From Pseudomonas lini (GTDB taxonomy: Bacteria > Pseudomonadota > Gammaproteobacteria > Pseudomonadales > Pseudomonadaceae): a stretch of DNA of 64,000 nucleotides. Below are positions 1 through 8,803 of the stretch, one piece after another. The stretch's first letter is position 1, and each line of letters opens with the position of its first letter. The notes under the pieces are model-generated. The model worked only from the letters and a program-made list of their open reading frames with translations, was not told the DNA's origin and searched no databases. Position numbers and translations under genes: made by a program. The stretch lies in the NCBI RefSeq assembly GCF_964063345.1, contig NZ_OZ061318.1:3782001-3846000 (forward strand). The letters are read 5' to 3'.

Positions 1-1227
1 GCGCGTGAGCTGGACCGTTATCGCTGGAAGCTGCTGCGCGAGCGTCATGGTCGCTGCGGTAGTCTTTTGCGTCTGGTTCGTGATGTGCTGGTGGACGTGG
101 TGGTCGGGATACGCGCCAAGGCGTGTTTGAGTGATTCGGTTGTCGCTGCGCCTTGTGAGGTGCTGTTGTTGCATTCGGCACCAAAGTCCATGGTGTTGCA
201 GCGCAAGAATATTCTGATCGAGGGCCTGCGCAAGCGCGGGCAGCACGTGACAGAGGCAGCGTTACGTTCTCCCTCGGACGCCTGCGCCCAGCGCATGCTG
301 CTGGCGCCGCCGCAGTCCGTACCGTTGCGTTATCTGGTGTACGCCGCCCATGCCCAGTGGTTGGTGATGACCTATTCGCCAAAGGTGCTGATCAATGAAC
401 GCAACGGTAGTCTTCATGCGCCGTTCCTGCGCTTGGCATTGGCAGCGCGTGGTGCTCGACTGCTGCAGCTGGCTCATGCCACGACGCTGGAGTCTTCGCG
501 GCGACTGGGGATGAACGATTACGACTACTACGGCGTCTTTGGCCATAGTTCGCTGGTTGCCTTGCAAGAAAGAACATTGCGGTTCGGTGAGTCGACGGTG
601 GTGCTGATCGGTTCTTACCTCGCCGATGAAACCTATAACCTGCCAGTTGCCGATCCTGCGCTTCAGACGTTGTTAATTCTGGGCGTTGGCCCTGATCGGG
701 AAAAAGAATCGGGCTACCAGCGCACCTATCAGTTACTGCGCGACTGGGCCGAGCAGCATCCGCACTATCGCGTGCTGTTCAAGCGTCATCCGCGCAGCAA
801 GGCGCAATTCTGGAGCGATGCCGCTGCGCAGTTGGCCAGCGTCGCCTTGCTGGATAGCAAGTGTTCATTGGCGCACGCTTTGGCGCAGGCCAGCGTTGTG
901 GTCAATATCATGTCCAATGCAGGTATCGAGGCAGGGCTGGCGGGTCGGCCGGTGATCCATGTGAATGCGGGCAGCGATGTGGATATCTTCTCTCACTCGC
1001 TGTTTTTTGGGCCTCAAGTGCGCGATGAACATGAGTTTTCCCGCCAGTTGCAAGCGCTTGAGCAGGATTATCCGGGGCATGTGGCCCAAGCCCGGCGTTT
1101 TGCCGATTACCACCTGGTATACGGTTCTCAGGGTTTGGCAAAGACCATTCAGCTGGTTGATGACTTGCTGCGAGGCGCAGACCCGGCGCGAGACTTCGAG
1201 ACCTTCAGGCTGTCTGCCGCCGGCTGA
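1..1227 (+). CDS. Glycan/LPS biosynthesis protein with GT-B-like C-terminal half (5' end outside window)
   Basis: The frame is open from base 1, so the gene starts upstream of the window. A TTG at 67 is possible but nothing supports it as the true start. The C-terminal half has the look of a two-domain nucleotide-sugar enzyme: 'LFKRHPRSK' followed by a segment reading 'VVVNIMSNAGIEAGLAGRPVIHV', like the 'KEHP ... NSTVGLEALLLGKPV' pattern of capsule/teichoic glycosyltransferase folds. It ends at TGA 1225-1227, and a convergent kinase-fold gene follows at once. Its place at the start of an LPS core cluster suggests an LPS or surface glycan role. The exact reaction cannot be read from the sequence. 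No signal peptide can be judged because the start is missing. Confidence 0.6.
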   Translation, partial: ARELDRYRWKLLRERHGRCGSLLRLVRDVLVDVVVGIRAKACLSDSVVAAPCEVLLLHSAPKSMVLQRKNILIEGLRKRGQHVTEAALRSPSDACAQRMLLAPPQSVPLRYLVYAAHAQWLVMTYSPKVLINERNGSLHAPFLRLALAARGARLLQLAHATTLESSRRLGMNDYDYYGVFGHSSLVALQERTLRFGESTVVLIGSYLADETYNLPVADPALQTLLILGVGPDREKESGYQRTYQLLRDWAEQHPHYRVLFKRHPRSKAQFWSDAAAQLASVALLDSKCSLAHALAQASVVVNIMSNAGIEAGLAGRPVIHVNAGSDVDIFSHSLFFGPQVRDEHEFSRQLQALEQDYPGHVAQARRFADYHLVYGSQGLAKTIQLVDDLLRGADPARDFETFRLSAAG

Positions 1228-1250
1228 TGCTGACGCTGGCGGCTTAGGGT

Positions 1251-1883
1251 TTAAGGAGTCAGCGCCAGGCTCAGTTCCCGAACATTGCACACGCGTTGAT
1301 GGTTCAGGTAATGCTCAAGGAACTGGTTGTCCTTGAGCAGCCACTCGCGATCCTGGCGATAGCGCAACATATGCTTGAAATTGCGCAGACGCAGGCCTTT
1401 GCGCAGCGGCTTGCGATAGGTGCGCAGGTCGGCGATGTCGATCAGCCCCAGCGTGTTTTCAGGCGTCAATACCACATTGCCCAAGTGTGCAGAGCGAAAG
1501 TAGATGCCGTCCTCATGCAGGCGTGCAATGAACTCACCCAATTGTGCCCGAAGAGATTCGTTATTGTCGGTGCCCAGTAACTGACGCAGGGTGCGACCGG
1601 GCAGGGGGTCGTAATGCACGGCATCGCGCTTGATGCTGGGAATGCGATAAATCTGGCGAACCGTTGGGCATTCGATATTGCGTTCGTGCAGTGCCCGGCA
1701 GTTGTCGGCGAAGCGTCGGGCGTAAGGCGCCCAAAGTGCAGAGGTCAGCAGGCGTTTGCGGCGAAACAGCTTGAGCATCGAGCCATCGGCCAGGCACAAG
1801 ACTTTATCCCCTTTACCATCGGCCTCGAGAACGTCGGCGCCCTCGCGCATGTTGAGATAAGCGGTATGGTCGAGCGTTTGCAT
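1251..1883 (-). CDS. PA4998-like kinase-fold protein of the LPS cluster ('toluene tolerance protein' family)
   Basis: A 210-aa protein. I chose the ATG at 1883 (MQTLDHTAY) because the 32 upstream codons read like non-coding sequence. The layout resembles small lipopolysaccharide/Kdo kinase-like folds: a basic 'MLKLFRRKRL' segment near residues 36-45, 'LPGRTLRQLL' near 94-103, then a catalytic-loop-like 'FRSAHLGNVVL' (129-139) and 'LGLIDIADL' (145-153), which would be the metal-binding Asp region. In active kinases of this fold the loop normally reads HxD...N. Here Asn136 is kept, but the Asp position appears to be Ser131. Similar genes sit beside waaL and msbA in other pseudomonads, where they are often called toluene tolerance proteins. 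Family membership is fairly sure; activity is not. Confidence 0.65.
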   Translation of the reverse strand: MQTLDHTAYLNMREGADVLEADGKGDKVLCLADGSMLKLFRRKRLLTSALWAPYARRFADNCRALHERNIECPTVRQIYRIPSIKRDAVHYDPLPGRTLRQLLGTDNNESLRAQLGEFIARLHEDGIYFRSAHLGNVVLTPENTLGLIDIADLRTYRKPLRKGLRLRNFKHMLRYRQDREWLLKDNQFLEHYLNHQRVCNVRELSLALTP

Positions 1884-1962
1884 CAAGGCTCCAGGGCTTG
1901 GCCTCTGATGGGATGGGCAGCCGACTATGTTACCGCAGTGCGCATGCTGCAAAAAACCGCTG

Positions 1963-1971
1963 TGGTACAAT
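1963..1971 (+). promoter_or_regulatory. Candidate extended -10 upstream of the 2169 gene
   Basis: The sequence TGGTACAAT matches an extended -10 (TGnTAnnAT). It lies in the divergent gap between the kinase-fold gene and the capsule-family gene. No convincing -35 is visible, which is tolerated for extended -10 promoters. The 200-base leader to the start at 2169 is long, so this is only a candidate. Confidence 0.3.
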
Positions 1972-2168
1972 CGCCGCACTTTTTAAGATGCAGTTGCCCG
2001 TTCACGGGGTTGCCTGGCGCAATACCATAGAGTGCTTGCTTCTGATACCTGGTTTTATACTTCTATACGCGGACGGGCGAATAACAGGGTGTTGATGTCT
2101 GCGGACTTGTCGCACGTGGTTATATTTGCGCTTTGGCGGGTGGATGCGGCCTATTTTTTGGACACCCT

Positions 2169-3281
2169 ATGACGACAATGCTGTTCATTTCCCTGGCCAA
2201 ACATCAAGGCCTCTACTTCAATCGGTTACTCAATGAAACCGAGCTACAAGGTAAAGTCGTTACCCCACCACAGATGCCCTGGCCAAGGTTGTTGCAGACA
2301 TCCAGAGTGCTTTCGCGAGTCGACTGGCCGAGCCTGATCGAAGAAAAATGCGAGGAGCGGCGCGTCAAGAACAAAAACGATGGTCGCTTGTATCGTCTGT
2401 TGTTACGTCTTGAGCTGATTTGGATGGCGCTGCGCGCCCAGGCCTTGCTTGATCGCGAGCGCCCCGACGCGCTGGTGTTCTGGAATGGTGCCCATCGATA
2501 CTGCCGATTGCTGACGGCCTTGGCGCCGCCGGGTTGTAAGACTTTTTTCTTCGAGAACGGTCTGTTGCCCGACACCACAACCGTTGATCCGCAGGGCGTG
2601 AACTACCTGAACGCCGTTCCGCGCGAGGCCGGTTTTTACCTCAACTATCCTTTTCCCGTGCCTGAAAGTCAGGCAGTGCCTGTGCTGATCCCACGCCAAC
2701 CTCGTACCAGCGGCCCGGCACCGATTGTGCTGCCGGAGCAGTTCGTCTTTATTCCGTTCCAGGATGACCGCGATAGTCAGGTTCGGCTGTTTTCTCCCTG
2801 GATCAGGAACATGCGCGAGATGTTTGCGTTGGGCGAGCGCTTGGCCAAAGAGACTGGTTTGACCGTGGTGTTCAAGGAGCATCCATCCAGTCGCGAAACG
2901 TATCCCGAGTTGCATGAGCGTACTCACGAGCGTCTGTTGTTCGCCAACGGCAATGCCACTCAGCAGTTGATCGAGTCCAGCCAGTTTGTGATCACGCTGA
3001 ACTCGACGGTTGGCCTGGAAAGCCTACTCTTGGGCAAGCCTGTGCTGACTCTGGGTCAGGCGTTTTTCAATATCGAGGGGCTGGTGATGCATGCCGATAA
3101 CGCCGAGCAGGTGATGGAACTGGCGCGCGCATTCCCGCAATGGCCACTCGATGAGCGGTTGAGGCGTAACTTCCTCCACTACCTCTCCGAGCACTATTGC
3201 ATCAAGGGTGGCTGGAAGAACGCTGACAAGGCCCAGTTGCAGCGGGTCGCCAATCGAATGCTGGGTAAAGCCGAGTGCTGA
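2169..3281 (+). CDS. Capsule polysaccharide biosynthesis-family protein (LPS/O-antigen cluster)
   Basis: A 370-aa protein from the ATG at 2169 (MTTMLFISLAKHQG). The longer reading from 2133 has no support. The sequence fits the Capsule_synth family (KpsC/KpsS/LipB type): 'VVFKEHPSSRETYPEL' and 'FVITLNSTVGLESLLLGKPVLTLG' near residues 235-300 are the usual nucleotide-sugar-binding C-terminal features. There is no signal peptide, so it should be cytoplasmic. It lies directly upstream of, and overlaps by a few bases, the O-antigen ligase gene, so the two are probably co-transcribed. A role in adding Kdo-like or other sugars to LPS is likely from context; the substrate is unknown. Confidence 0.7.
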   Translation: MTTMLFISLAKHQGLYFNRLLNETELQGKVVTPPQMPWPRLLQTSRVLSRVDWPSLIEEKCEERRVKNKNDGRLYRLLLRLELIWMALRAQALLDRERPDALVFWNGAHRYCRLLTALAPPGCKTFFFENGLLPDTTTVDPQGVNYLNAVPREAGFYLNYPFPVPESQAVPVLIPRQPRTSGPAPIVLPEQFVFIPFQDDRDSQVRLFSPWIRNMREMFALGERLAKETGLTVVFKEHPSSRETYPELHERTHERLLFANGNATQQLIESSQFVITLNSTVGLESLLLGKPVLTLGQAFFNIEGLVMHADNAEQVMELARAFPQWPLDERLRRNFLHYLSEHYCIKGGWKNADKAQLQRVANRMLGKAEC

Positions 3282-4498
3282 CAGGAATGAAGAGATTTTT
3301 CGCTAAGGATGTCCTGGAAGTGTGGGCGTCTATCGGTTTTCTTGTGCTGCTGTGTGGAGCGTGGGTACTGCCGAACAATAAACTTTATCACCAAATGATA
3401 ATTTTCCTGCTCTGGCTGCCCGCCGTGTTGGCGCTGTTCCATCGGGATTTTCGGCTGATGCTCAAACAACCGGAGTGCATCCTCTTCGCCATTTTCGTGG
3501 CCTGGACATTATTGGTGCTGATGGTTGAGGGGGGCGATAACGTCTTCGGCAAAAGCAAGGTGACGCTCTATGTGACCCTTACCCTGTTAGGTGTGCTACT
3601 GGCTGCGCAGAACCGCAAGTGGCGGTTCGAGTCCATGTTGTTGTATGCATCGATCATGGGCGGTTTTTTTGCTGCGGCTTCCTGGGTCTACTTTTATGAC
3701 GTGTCTGCTCAGCCTTTCAGCGGCAGGCTGATTGCCATTGGCTTGTGGGACACTGCAATCATGGCCGCGCATGCGGTGGGGGCCTTGCTGATTCTTGGCA
3801 TCTTCACGTTGCAGACCAAACGTTTCAATCCCTGGATGATGGCGTTGCTGCTGATTCCGGCGCTGGGGTATGCGCTATTTCTGGGCTTCAGCCAAACCCG
3901 CGGTGTGTGGATCGGCTTGCTGGCCTGTCTCTTCGTGATGGGAGTGGCGCGACCGTCGCGCATGGCGGGCGGACTGATCATTCTGGTGATTCTGGGGTTG
4001 GCGTCCATTGCTGTATTCAAGCCGGAAATCCTGTTGCAGCGCGGCGTTTCTTTCCGTCCGGAGCTATGGAACGGCGGCGTTCAATTGATGCTGGATCATT
4101 GGGGGATGGGGTTGGGATTCCATGAGTACCTGATTCCTGTCCCTGAAATCGGACTGGCCTTCAAACATCCCCATAACCTGTTCCTGGATATCGGTGTGCG
4201 TCTTGGTGTGCCTGGTCTGCTGCTGTTCGGCTGGTTGTGGCTGGCGGTTGGCTGGCGTGGCTGGATTTCGCGCGCACAGCCACTGGGGCAGGTGTTGCTG
4301 GCACTCTGGGTGTTTTCCGGGGCGTCGTTGATGACCGATGGCATTGGTCTCTGGCTCAAGCCCAATGCGGACTGGTTGATCACTTGGTTGCCGATTGCCT
4401 TGAGCATCGTGTTGGCTGCTCGTGGGAGCAATGAAACCAAAGATTCCGTTTGGAGTTTTTCAACCCCTGATGCTCCTGGACCGGAAGCGAAGTGTTGA
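3275..4498 (+). CDS. waaL: O-antigen ligase (WaaL-like)
   Basis: An integral membrane protein of about 407 aa with ten or more hydrophobic segments and a large periplasmic loop near residues 245-315. The segment 'FSQTRGVWIGLLA' and the later 'KHPHNLFLDIGVRLGVPG' are the hallmarks of the Wzy_C/O-antigen ligase family, with the conserved Arg and the loop His. It transfers O-antigen from undecaprenyl diphosphate to the lipid A-core in the periplasmic leaflet. The GTG at 3275 overlaps the preceding stop by 7 bases; the ATG at 3287 (MKRFFAKD) is an equally good start. It is followed by msbA, as expected for this cluster in pseudomonads. Confidence 0.85.
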   Translation: MLTGMKRFFAKDVLEVWASIGFLVLLCGAWVLPNNKLYHQMIIFLLWLPAVLALFHRDFRLMLKQPECILFAIFVAWTLLVLMVEGGDNVFGKSKVTLYVTLTLLGVLLAAQNRKWRFESMLLYASIMGGFFAAASWVYFYDVSAQPFSGRLIAIGLWDTAIMAAHAVGALLILGIFTLQTKRFNPWMMALLLIPALGYALFLGFSQTRGVWIGLLACLFVMGVARPSRMAGGLIILVILGLASIAVFKPEILLQRGVSFRPELWNGGVQLMLDHWGMGLGFHEYLIPVPEIGLAFKHPHNLFLDIGVRLGVPGLLLFGWLWLAVGWRGWISRAQPLGQVLLALWVFSGASLMTDGIGLWLKPNADWLITWLPIALSIVLAARGSNETKDSVWSFSTPDAPGPEAKC

Positions 4499-4551
4499 AA
4501 CAGCGTTTTCGGCACCTCGTCCTGGCGGGGCCGATGTTGTAATTCGTTCGC

Positions 4552-4560
4552 TGTTACAAT
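4552..4560 (+). promoter_or_regulatory. Candidate extended -10 upstream of msbA
   Basis: TGTTACAAT fits the extended -10 consensus and lies 43 bases before the msbA ATG, in the 104-base gap after waaL. It would give msbA, which is essential, its own promoter. No clear -35 is seen. Confidence 0.35.
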
Positions 4561-4602
4561 CCACAGGTTGTCTGTCTTTTTCAAACGTACGAGGCGCGCC
4601 GA

Positions 4603-6393
4603 ATGGCCAATTCCGACCAGCAATCAAGCATGAAGATTTACCTGCGGTTGCTGAAATACGTGCTCCCGTACTGGGGCGCTTTCGCCGTCAGTATTGTCGG
4701 CTTCGTGCTATTCGCATCCAGCCAGCCGATGCTGGCGGACATGCTCAAGCATTTTCTCGACGCCTTGCAGAAACCCGATGACACCAAGTTCCTGGGTGTC
4801 TCGCTGGTGCTCGGTGTACCGTTGTTGATTGTGCTGATTGCGGTCTACCAGGGGATTGGCTCATTTCTCGGCAACTATTACCTGGCCAAGGTTGCCCGTG
4901 GCGTGGTCCACGACCTGCGTTGCGCCTTGTTCGACAATCTGTTGACCTTGCCTAACCGCTACTTCGACAACCATAACTCCGGTCATCTTATTTCCCGTAT
5001 TACCTATAACGTGACCATGGTCACCGGCGCCGCCACCGATGCGATCAAGGTGGTGATTCGCGAAGGCCTGACGGTGGTGTTCCTGTTTGTTTACCTGCTG
5101 TACAGCAACTGGAAAATGACCCTGGTATTGCTGGCGATCCTGCCGGTCATCGCGATTCTGGTGAGTAGCGCCAGCAAAAAATTTCGCAAGCAAAGCAAGA
5201 AAATCCAGGTGGCGATGGGCGATGTGACCCATGTGGCTTCGGAGACGATCCAGGGCTATCGCGTGGTTCGCAGCTTTGGCGGTGAGACCTACGAAATCGA
5301 GCGGTTCCACAAGGCTAGCGCCGATAACATGAACCGCAGCCTGGGCATGACCCGTACCCAGTCGATTTACACGCCGATGCTGCAACTGGTGATTTACGTT
5401 GGCATGGCTGTGTTGATGTATCTGGTGCTTTACCTTCGCGGCGATGCCTCTGCTGGCGAACTGGTTGCCTACATCACCGCCGCCGGTTTGTTACCCAAGC
5501 CGATTCGTCAGTTGTCGGAAGTCAGCGCCACGATCCAGAAGGGATTGGCCGGTGCGGAGAGCATCTTCGAGCAGCTCGACGAAGTACCGGAAGTCGATAC
5601 TGGCACCAAGGAGATGGTGCGCGTCAACGGTCGCCTGGAAGTGCGTAACTTGAGCTTCCAGTACCCGGGCACCGAGAAAATCGTGCTCAACGATATTTCC
5701 TTTACCGCCGAAGAAGGCCAGATGGTCGCTTTGGTGGGGCGTTCAGGCAGCGGCAAGTCGACCTTGGCCAACCTGATTCCACGTTTCTATCACCACGACA
5801 AGGGCCAGATCCTGCTCGATGGTATGGATGTCGAAGAATACAAACTGACCAACTTGCGTCGTCACATTGCCCTTGTGACCCAACAGGTCACCCTGTTCAA
5901 CGACAGTGTTTCGAACAACATCGCCTACGGCGACCTTGCTGGCGCACCATTCGAAGACGTGCGCAAGGCGGCCGAAGATGCCTACGCCGCCGAGTTCATC
6001 GACCAAATGCCTCAAGGCTACGACACCTTGGTGGGCGAAAATGGCGTGCTGCTTTCCGGCGGTCAGCGCCAGCGTCTGGCGATTGCCCGGGCGCTGCTCA
6101 AGAATGCGCCATTGTTGATCCTCGATGAGGCCACCTCGGCTCTCGACACCGAATCCGAGCGGCATATTCAGGCGGCTCTGGAACAAGTAATGAAGGGCCG
6201 TACCACGCTGGTGATCGCTCACCGCTTGTCGACCATCGAGAAGGCCGATCTGATCCTGTTGATGGACCAGGGCCGCATCGTCGAACGCGGCACCCACGCC
6301 GAGTTGTTAGCGTTGAACGGTCTCTATGCACGCCTGCACGAGAAGGATTTCGTCGAAAGCACCGACGAGGCGATGACGGAGTCCCACGTTTGA
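4603..6393 (+). CDS. msbA: Lipid A-core flippase, ABC exporter MsbA
   Basis: A 596-aa half-transporter. It flips lipid A-core across the inner membrane at the cost of ATP. The N-terminal half holds six membrane segments (about residues 20-310). The ATPase domain shows Walker A 'GRSGSGKST' (about 380-388), the Q-loop 'VTQQ', the signature 'LSGGQRQRLAIARA' (about 484), Walker B 'LLILDEATSALD' (about 504) and the switch 'IAHRLST' (about 538). The start ATG at 4603 follows 'cgaggcgcgccga'. The gene ends in a TTGA overlap with the next gene, so the two are translationally coupled. Every key residue is present. Confidence 0.95.
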   Translation: MANSDQQSSMKIYLRLLKYVLPYWGAFAVSIVGFVLFASSQPMLADMLKHFLDALQKPDDTKFLGVSLVLGVPLLIVLIAVYQGIGSFLGNYYLAKVARGVVHDLRCALFDNLLTLPNRYFDNHNSGHLISRITYNVTMVTGAATDAIKVVIREGLTVVFLFVYLLYSNWKMTLVLLAILPVIAILVSSASKKFRKQSKKIQVAMGDVTHVASETIQGYRVVRSFGGETYEIERFHKASADNMNRSLGMTRTQSIYTPMLQLVIYVGMAVLMYLVLYLRGDASAGELVAYITAAGLLPKPIRQLSEVSATIQKGLAGAESIFEQLDEVPEVDTGTKEMVRVNGRLEVRNLSFQYPGTEKIVLNDISFTAEEGQMVALVGRSGSGKSTLANLIPRFYHHDKGQILLDGMDVEEYKLTNLRRHIALVTQQVTLFNDSVSNNIAYGDLAGAPFEDVRKAAEDAYAAEFIDQMPQGYDTLVGENGVLLSGGQRQRLAIARALLKNAPLLILDEATSALDTESERHIQAALEQVMKGRTTLVIAHRLSTIEKADLILLMDQGRIVERGTHAELLALNGLYARLHEKDFVESTDEAMTESHV

Positions 6394-7289
6394 TTTTGAG
6401 TTACTGGCGAGCCTGGAGAGAAAGCGGCTGGGCGCCCATCGATGCAACGGCTTATACCCAGGCCTGGCAACAGTTTGGCGGCAGCGTGGCGACTCATCCC
6501 GAAGTGGTTGAGCGTCTGGCAGGGCTGGTAGGCATTCCGGTGCGTTATCTGGGTTGGTTCGTCGACGGTGAATTGTGCGCCGCGATGCCGACCTGGGGGC
6601 GTCATGTGGCCTTGTCCAAGGAAGTGCTCAAGCGTGAAGGCAAACGTGGCCTGCTTGATCTCGGCAATGCCGAGATCATTCTGCCGGTTGACGAAGACGT
6701 CCAGATTCGTGTGCGACATCGCGCACGTTATGTGTCCGAACTCAACGCCCAAAGCATCACTGGCCTCACTGAGCAGCCTGAAGGCCTGGCGCTGGCTCGT
6801 GAGCCCGAGGACTACAGCAAGAAGTTTCGCTACAACCAGCGTCGTGATCAGCGTTTGCTGGAAGAGGCGGGCGGCATTATCCGGCCGATGCTGGAGCTGA
6901 GCGCCAGCGAACAGGCGATCATCTATGCTGACCTGTTCCAGCGCCGCTGGAACTTTGAAGCACCGGGCAAGACGCATCTGGCTGAAGTGTTCAGCCTGTT
7001 ACGTGAGTTCATGACCGGGTCCTTGATCTATCTGAACGACGAGCCGGTGGCGATCCAGATTCTGTACCGGGTCGAGGCGCCGAAGTGGGTCAGCCTGGAA
7101 TACATTAACGGCGGTGTCGATCCGCAGAATCGCGAGTTCAGCCCCGGCAGTGTACTCAGTTTCGTCAACACCCAAGCCGCTTGGGAGCAGGCCCGAGCCG
7201 TGGGCAAGCCGCTGCGTTACTCGTTCGGCCGCGCCGATCGCGAATACAAGGACCGCTGGTGTCACCGGGTTCCGGTCTATCAGGTTTGA
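6390..7289 (+). CDS. mig-14: Mig-14 family protein (antimicrobial-peptide resistance)
   Basis: A 299-aa protein starting at TTG 6390, which overlaps the msbA stop by four bases. It resembles Mig-14 of Salmonella and its pseudomonad homologue in the same cluster: an acyltransferase-like (GNAT/FemAB type) fold with 'YSKKFRYNQRRDQRLLEEAGG' near residue 145 and 'SPGSVLSFVNTQAAWEQARA' near 252. Mig-14 is linked to resistance to cationic antimicrobial peptides and to inner-membrane or LPS modification, but its chemical reaction is not established. The TTGA coupling to msbA suggests expression together with lipid A export. There is no signal peptide. Confidence 0.75.
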   Translation: MILSYWRAWRESGWAPIDATAYTQAWQQFGGSVATHPEVVERLAGLVGIPVRYLGWFVDGELCAAMPTWGRHVALSKEVLKREGKRGLLDLGNAEIILPVDEDVQIRVRHRARYVSELNAQSITGLTEQPEGLALAREPEDYSKKFRYNQRRDQRLLEEAGGIIRPMLELSASEQAIIYADLFQRRWNFEAPGKTHLAEVFSLLREFMTGSLIYLNDEPVAIQILYRVEAPKWVSLEYINGGVDPQNREFSPGSVLSFVNTQAAWEQARAVGKPLRYSFGRADREYKDRWCHRVPVYQV

Positions 7290-7305
7290 GCGAGGACAGG
7301 CAGTC

Positions 7306-8727
7306 ATGAGCGCACGCAAGCAGCAATTGCTTAAACGCCATCGCCAACGCAAACGCGTGGTGCTGATCGGTGCATTGTTGGCTGCATTGCTGTTTGGCTT
7401 TTTTGTCGCATGGTGGCCATTGCCGCTGTTCCTGCTGCTGGGCTGGGTCGCTCATGAAGCCTGGTTCGCCGACCATTTGTTCTATGCCCCAAGCGACGAT
7501 TATCGCTATGACTTCCCGGCGGGTACGCCGCAATTCCCCACCACCCTGGCCAAAGGTGTCATACAGGTGACGGGTGACTTTGGCGTGGCGCAAACCCTGG
7601 TTTTGCAGGTGCGGGTCAAGAGCCATTGGCTGGGGCGCTTCCTTGACCCCCAGGTATGGATCGGTGACGACCGTCAGGATCTGGAGCGCGGTGTTGCGGG
7701 AGAGCGTTTTCTCAATCTGTCCGGGCAAGGCTCGGCGCTGGCTGCCGGGACCCTGACATTACGTGGACGCTTTTGCAGCCTGGCGCCACAGGCAACTTTG
7801 CACGCCTTGAGTCATCCGGATTTTGGCCAGCAGCGCCTGCTCATTATCGCCCCCCATGCCGATGATGCCGAATTGGCGGCTTTCGGTCTCTATAGCCGGG
7901 CGTCCGAGGTGGCTATCGTCACACTCACCCAAGGCGAGATTGAGGCCGAAAACTACCACGATATGGGCCTCGACACCGCTCAGGCTGCCCGACTCAAGGG
8001 GCGCCTGCGCAGTTGGGACAGCCAGGCAGTGCCGCTGTGGGGCGGGGTGCCGCAACAACAATGTGTGCAATTGGGCTACTACTGTTTGCAACTGAATGCG
8101 ATGGCGCAGCAGCCGGAGCAAAGCTTCGGTTCCAGGGAGTCGGGGGAGAGTGATATACGCGAGGTGCGTCGGCACAATGCCCTGAGCCTGCCGGGTGACG
8201 TCGATGGTCAGCCGCATTGGCGCAACCTGGTGGCTGATCTGGCGAGTCTGCTTGAGCATCACCGGCCCGACGCGGTACTGACGCCCCATCCCGAACTGGA
8301 TCCCCACAGCGATCATGTCGCCAGCACTCGCGCCTTGATGGAGGCGATTGAACTCAGTGCCTGGCGCCCGCGAACTCTACTGCTCTATGCCAATCACCTG
8401 CATGACAATGACCGCTGGCCGATGGGCCCGGCGGATTATGGCATTGCTCTGCCGCCGACCATCGAGCCGTTGCCGGCTGATGGGCTATGGAGCCCGTTGC
8501 TGGACGCGCCAACGCGCATGGACAAAGCCATGGCCTTGGGCATGCAGCACGACTTGCAGGGCCGTCCACCGCTTAAAAGACGTCTGCGCCGGGTGATTCA
8601 GCGGTTATTGGCCGGGCGTCGCTGGCCCCGCACCGGTGAAGACGAGTTCTTCCGTAAAGCGGTGCGCCGACACGAACTTTTCTGGGTGCGTCCACTGGAT
8701 GCACCTCCACAGGATGACCGCCGCTGA
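7306..8727 (+). CDS. dnpA: PIG-L family de-N-acetylase (DnpA-like)
   Basis: A 473-aa protein from ATG 7306 (MSARKQQLLKRH), 16 bases after mig-14, with 'gagcgaggac' upstream as ribosome binding site. The N-terminus is basic and then hydrophobic (about residues 17-50), so it is probably anchored in the inner membrane. The PIG-L metal site is visible: 'IIAPHADDAELAAF' (about 180-194) gives the PHxDD motif, and 'HPELDPHSDH' (about 327-336) gives the second His motif. PA5002, the matching gene of P. aeruginosa, is DnpA, a de-N-acetylase linked to core LPS and to fluoroquinolone tolerance. Assignment rests on family and synteny; the substrate is inferred to be an LPS sugar. Confidence 0.75.
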   Translation: MSARKQQLLKRHRQRKRVVLIGALLAALLFGFFVAWWPLPLFLLLGWVAHEAWFADHLFYAPSDDYRYDFPAGTPQFPTTLAKGVIQVTGDFGVAQTLVLQVRVKSHWLGRFLDPQVWIGDDRQDLERGVAGERFLNLSGQGSALAAGTLTLRGRFCSLAPQATLHALSHPDFGQQRLLIIAPHADDAELAAFGLYSRASEVAIVTLTQGEIEAENYHDMGLDTAQAARLKGRLRSWDSQAVPLWGGVPQQQCVQLGYYCLQLNAMAQQPEQSFGSRESGESDIREVRRHNALSLPGDVDGQPHWRNLVADLASLLEHHRPDAVLTPHPELDPHSDHVASTRALMEAIELSAWRPRTLLLYANHLHDNDRWPMGPADYGIALPPTIEPLPADGLWSPLLDAPTRMDKAMALGMQHDLQGRPPLKRRLRRVIQRLLAGRRWPRTGEDEFFRKAVRRHELFWVRPLDAPPQDDRR

Positions 8728-8763
8728 GCCTCTTTGCTCGCGTGCAGCCGTATTCTTTCGCTA

Positions 8764-8772
8764 TGTTATTAT
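8764..8772 (+). promoter_or_regulatory. Candidate extended -10 upstream of hldE
   Basis: TGTTATTAT fits an extended -10 and lies 31 bases before the hldE ATG, just after the deacetylase stop. It resembles the elements before the 2169 gene and before msbA. The -35 is not convincing. Confidence 0.35.
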
Positions 8773-8803
8773 CCGCGACGCTTTTATTGCCCCTGGAGTT
8801 TCC

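Noticed and set aside
7114..7305. N-terminal extension of the PIG-L deacetylase
   Set aside because: It overlaps mig-14 out of phase; ATG 7306 has a good ribosome site and starts the basic, then hydrophobic leader.
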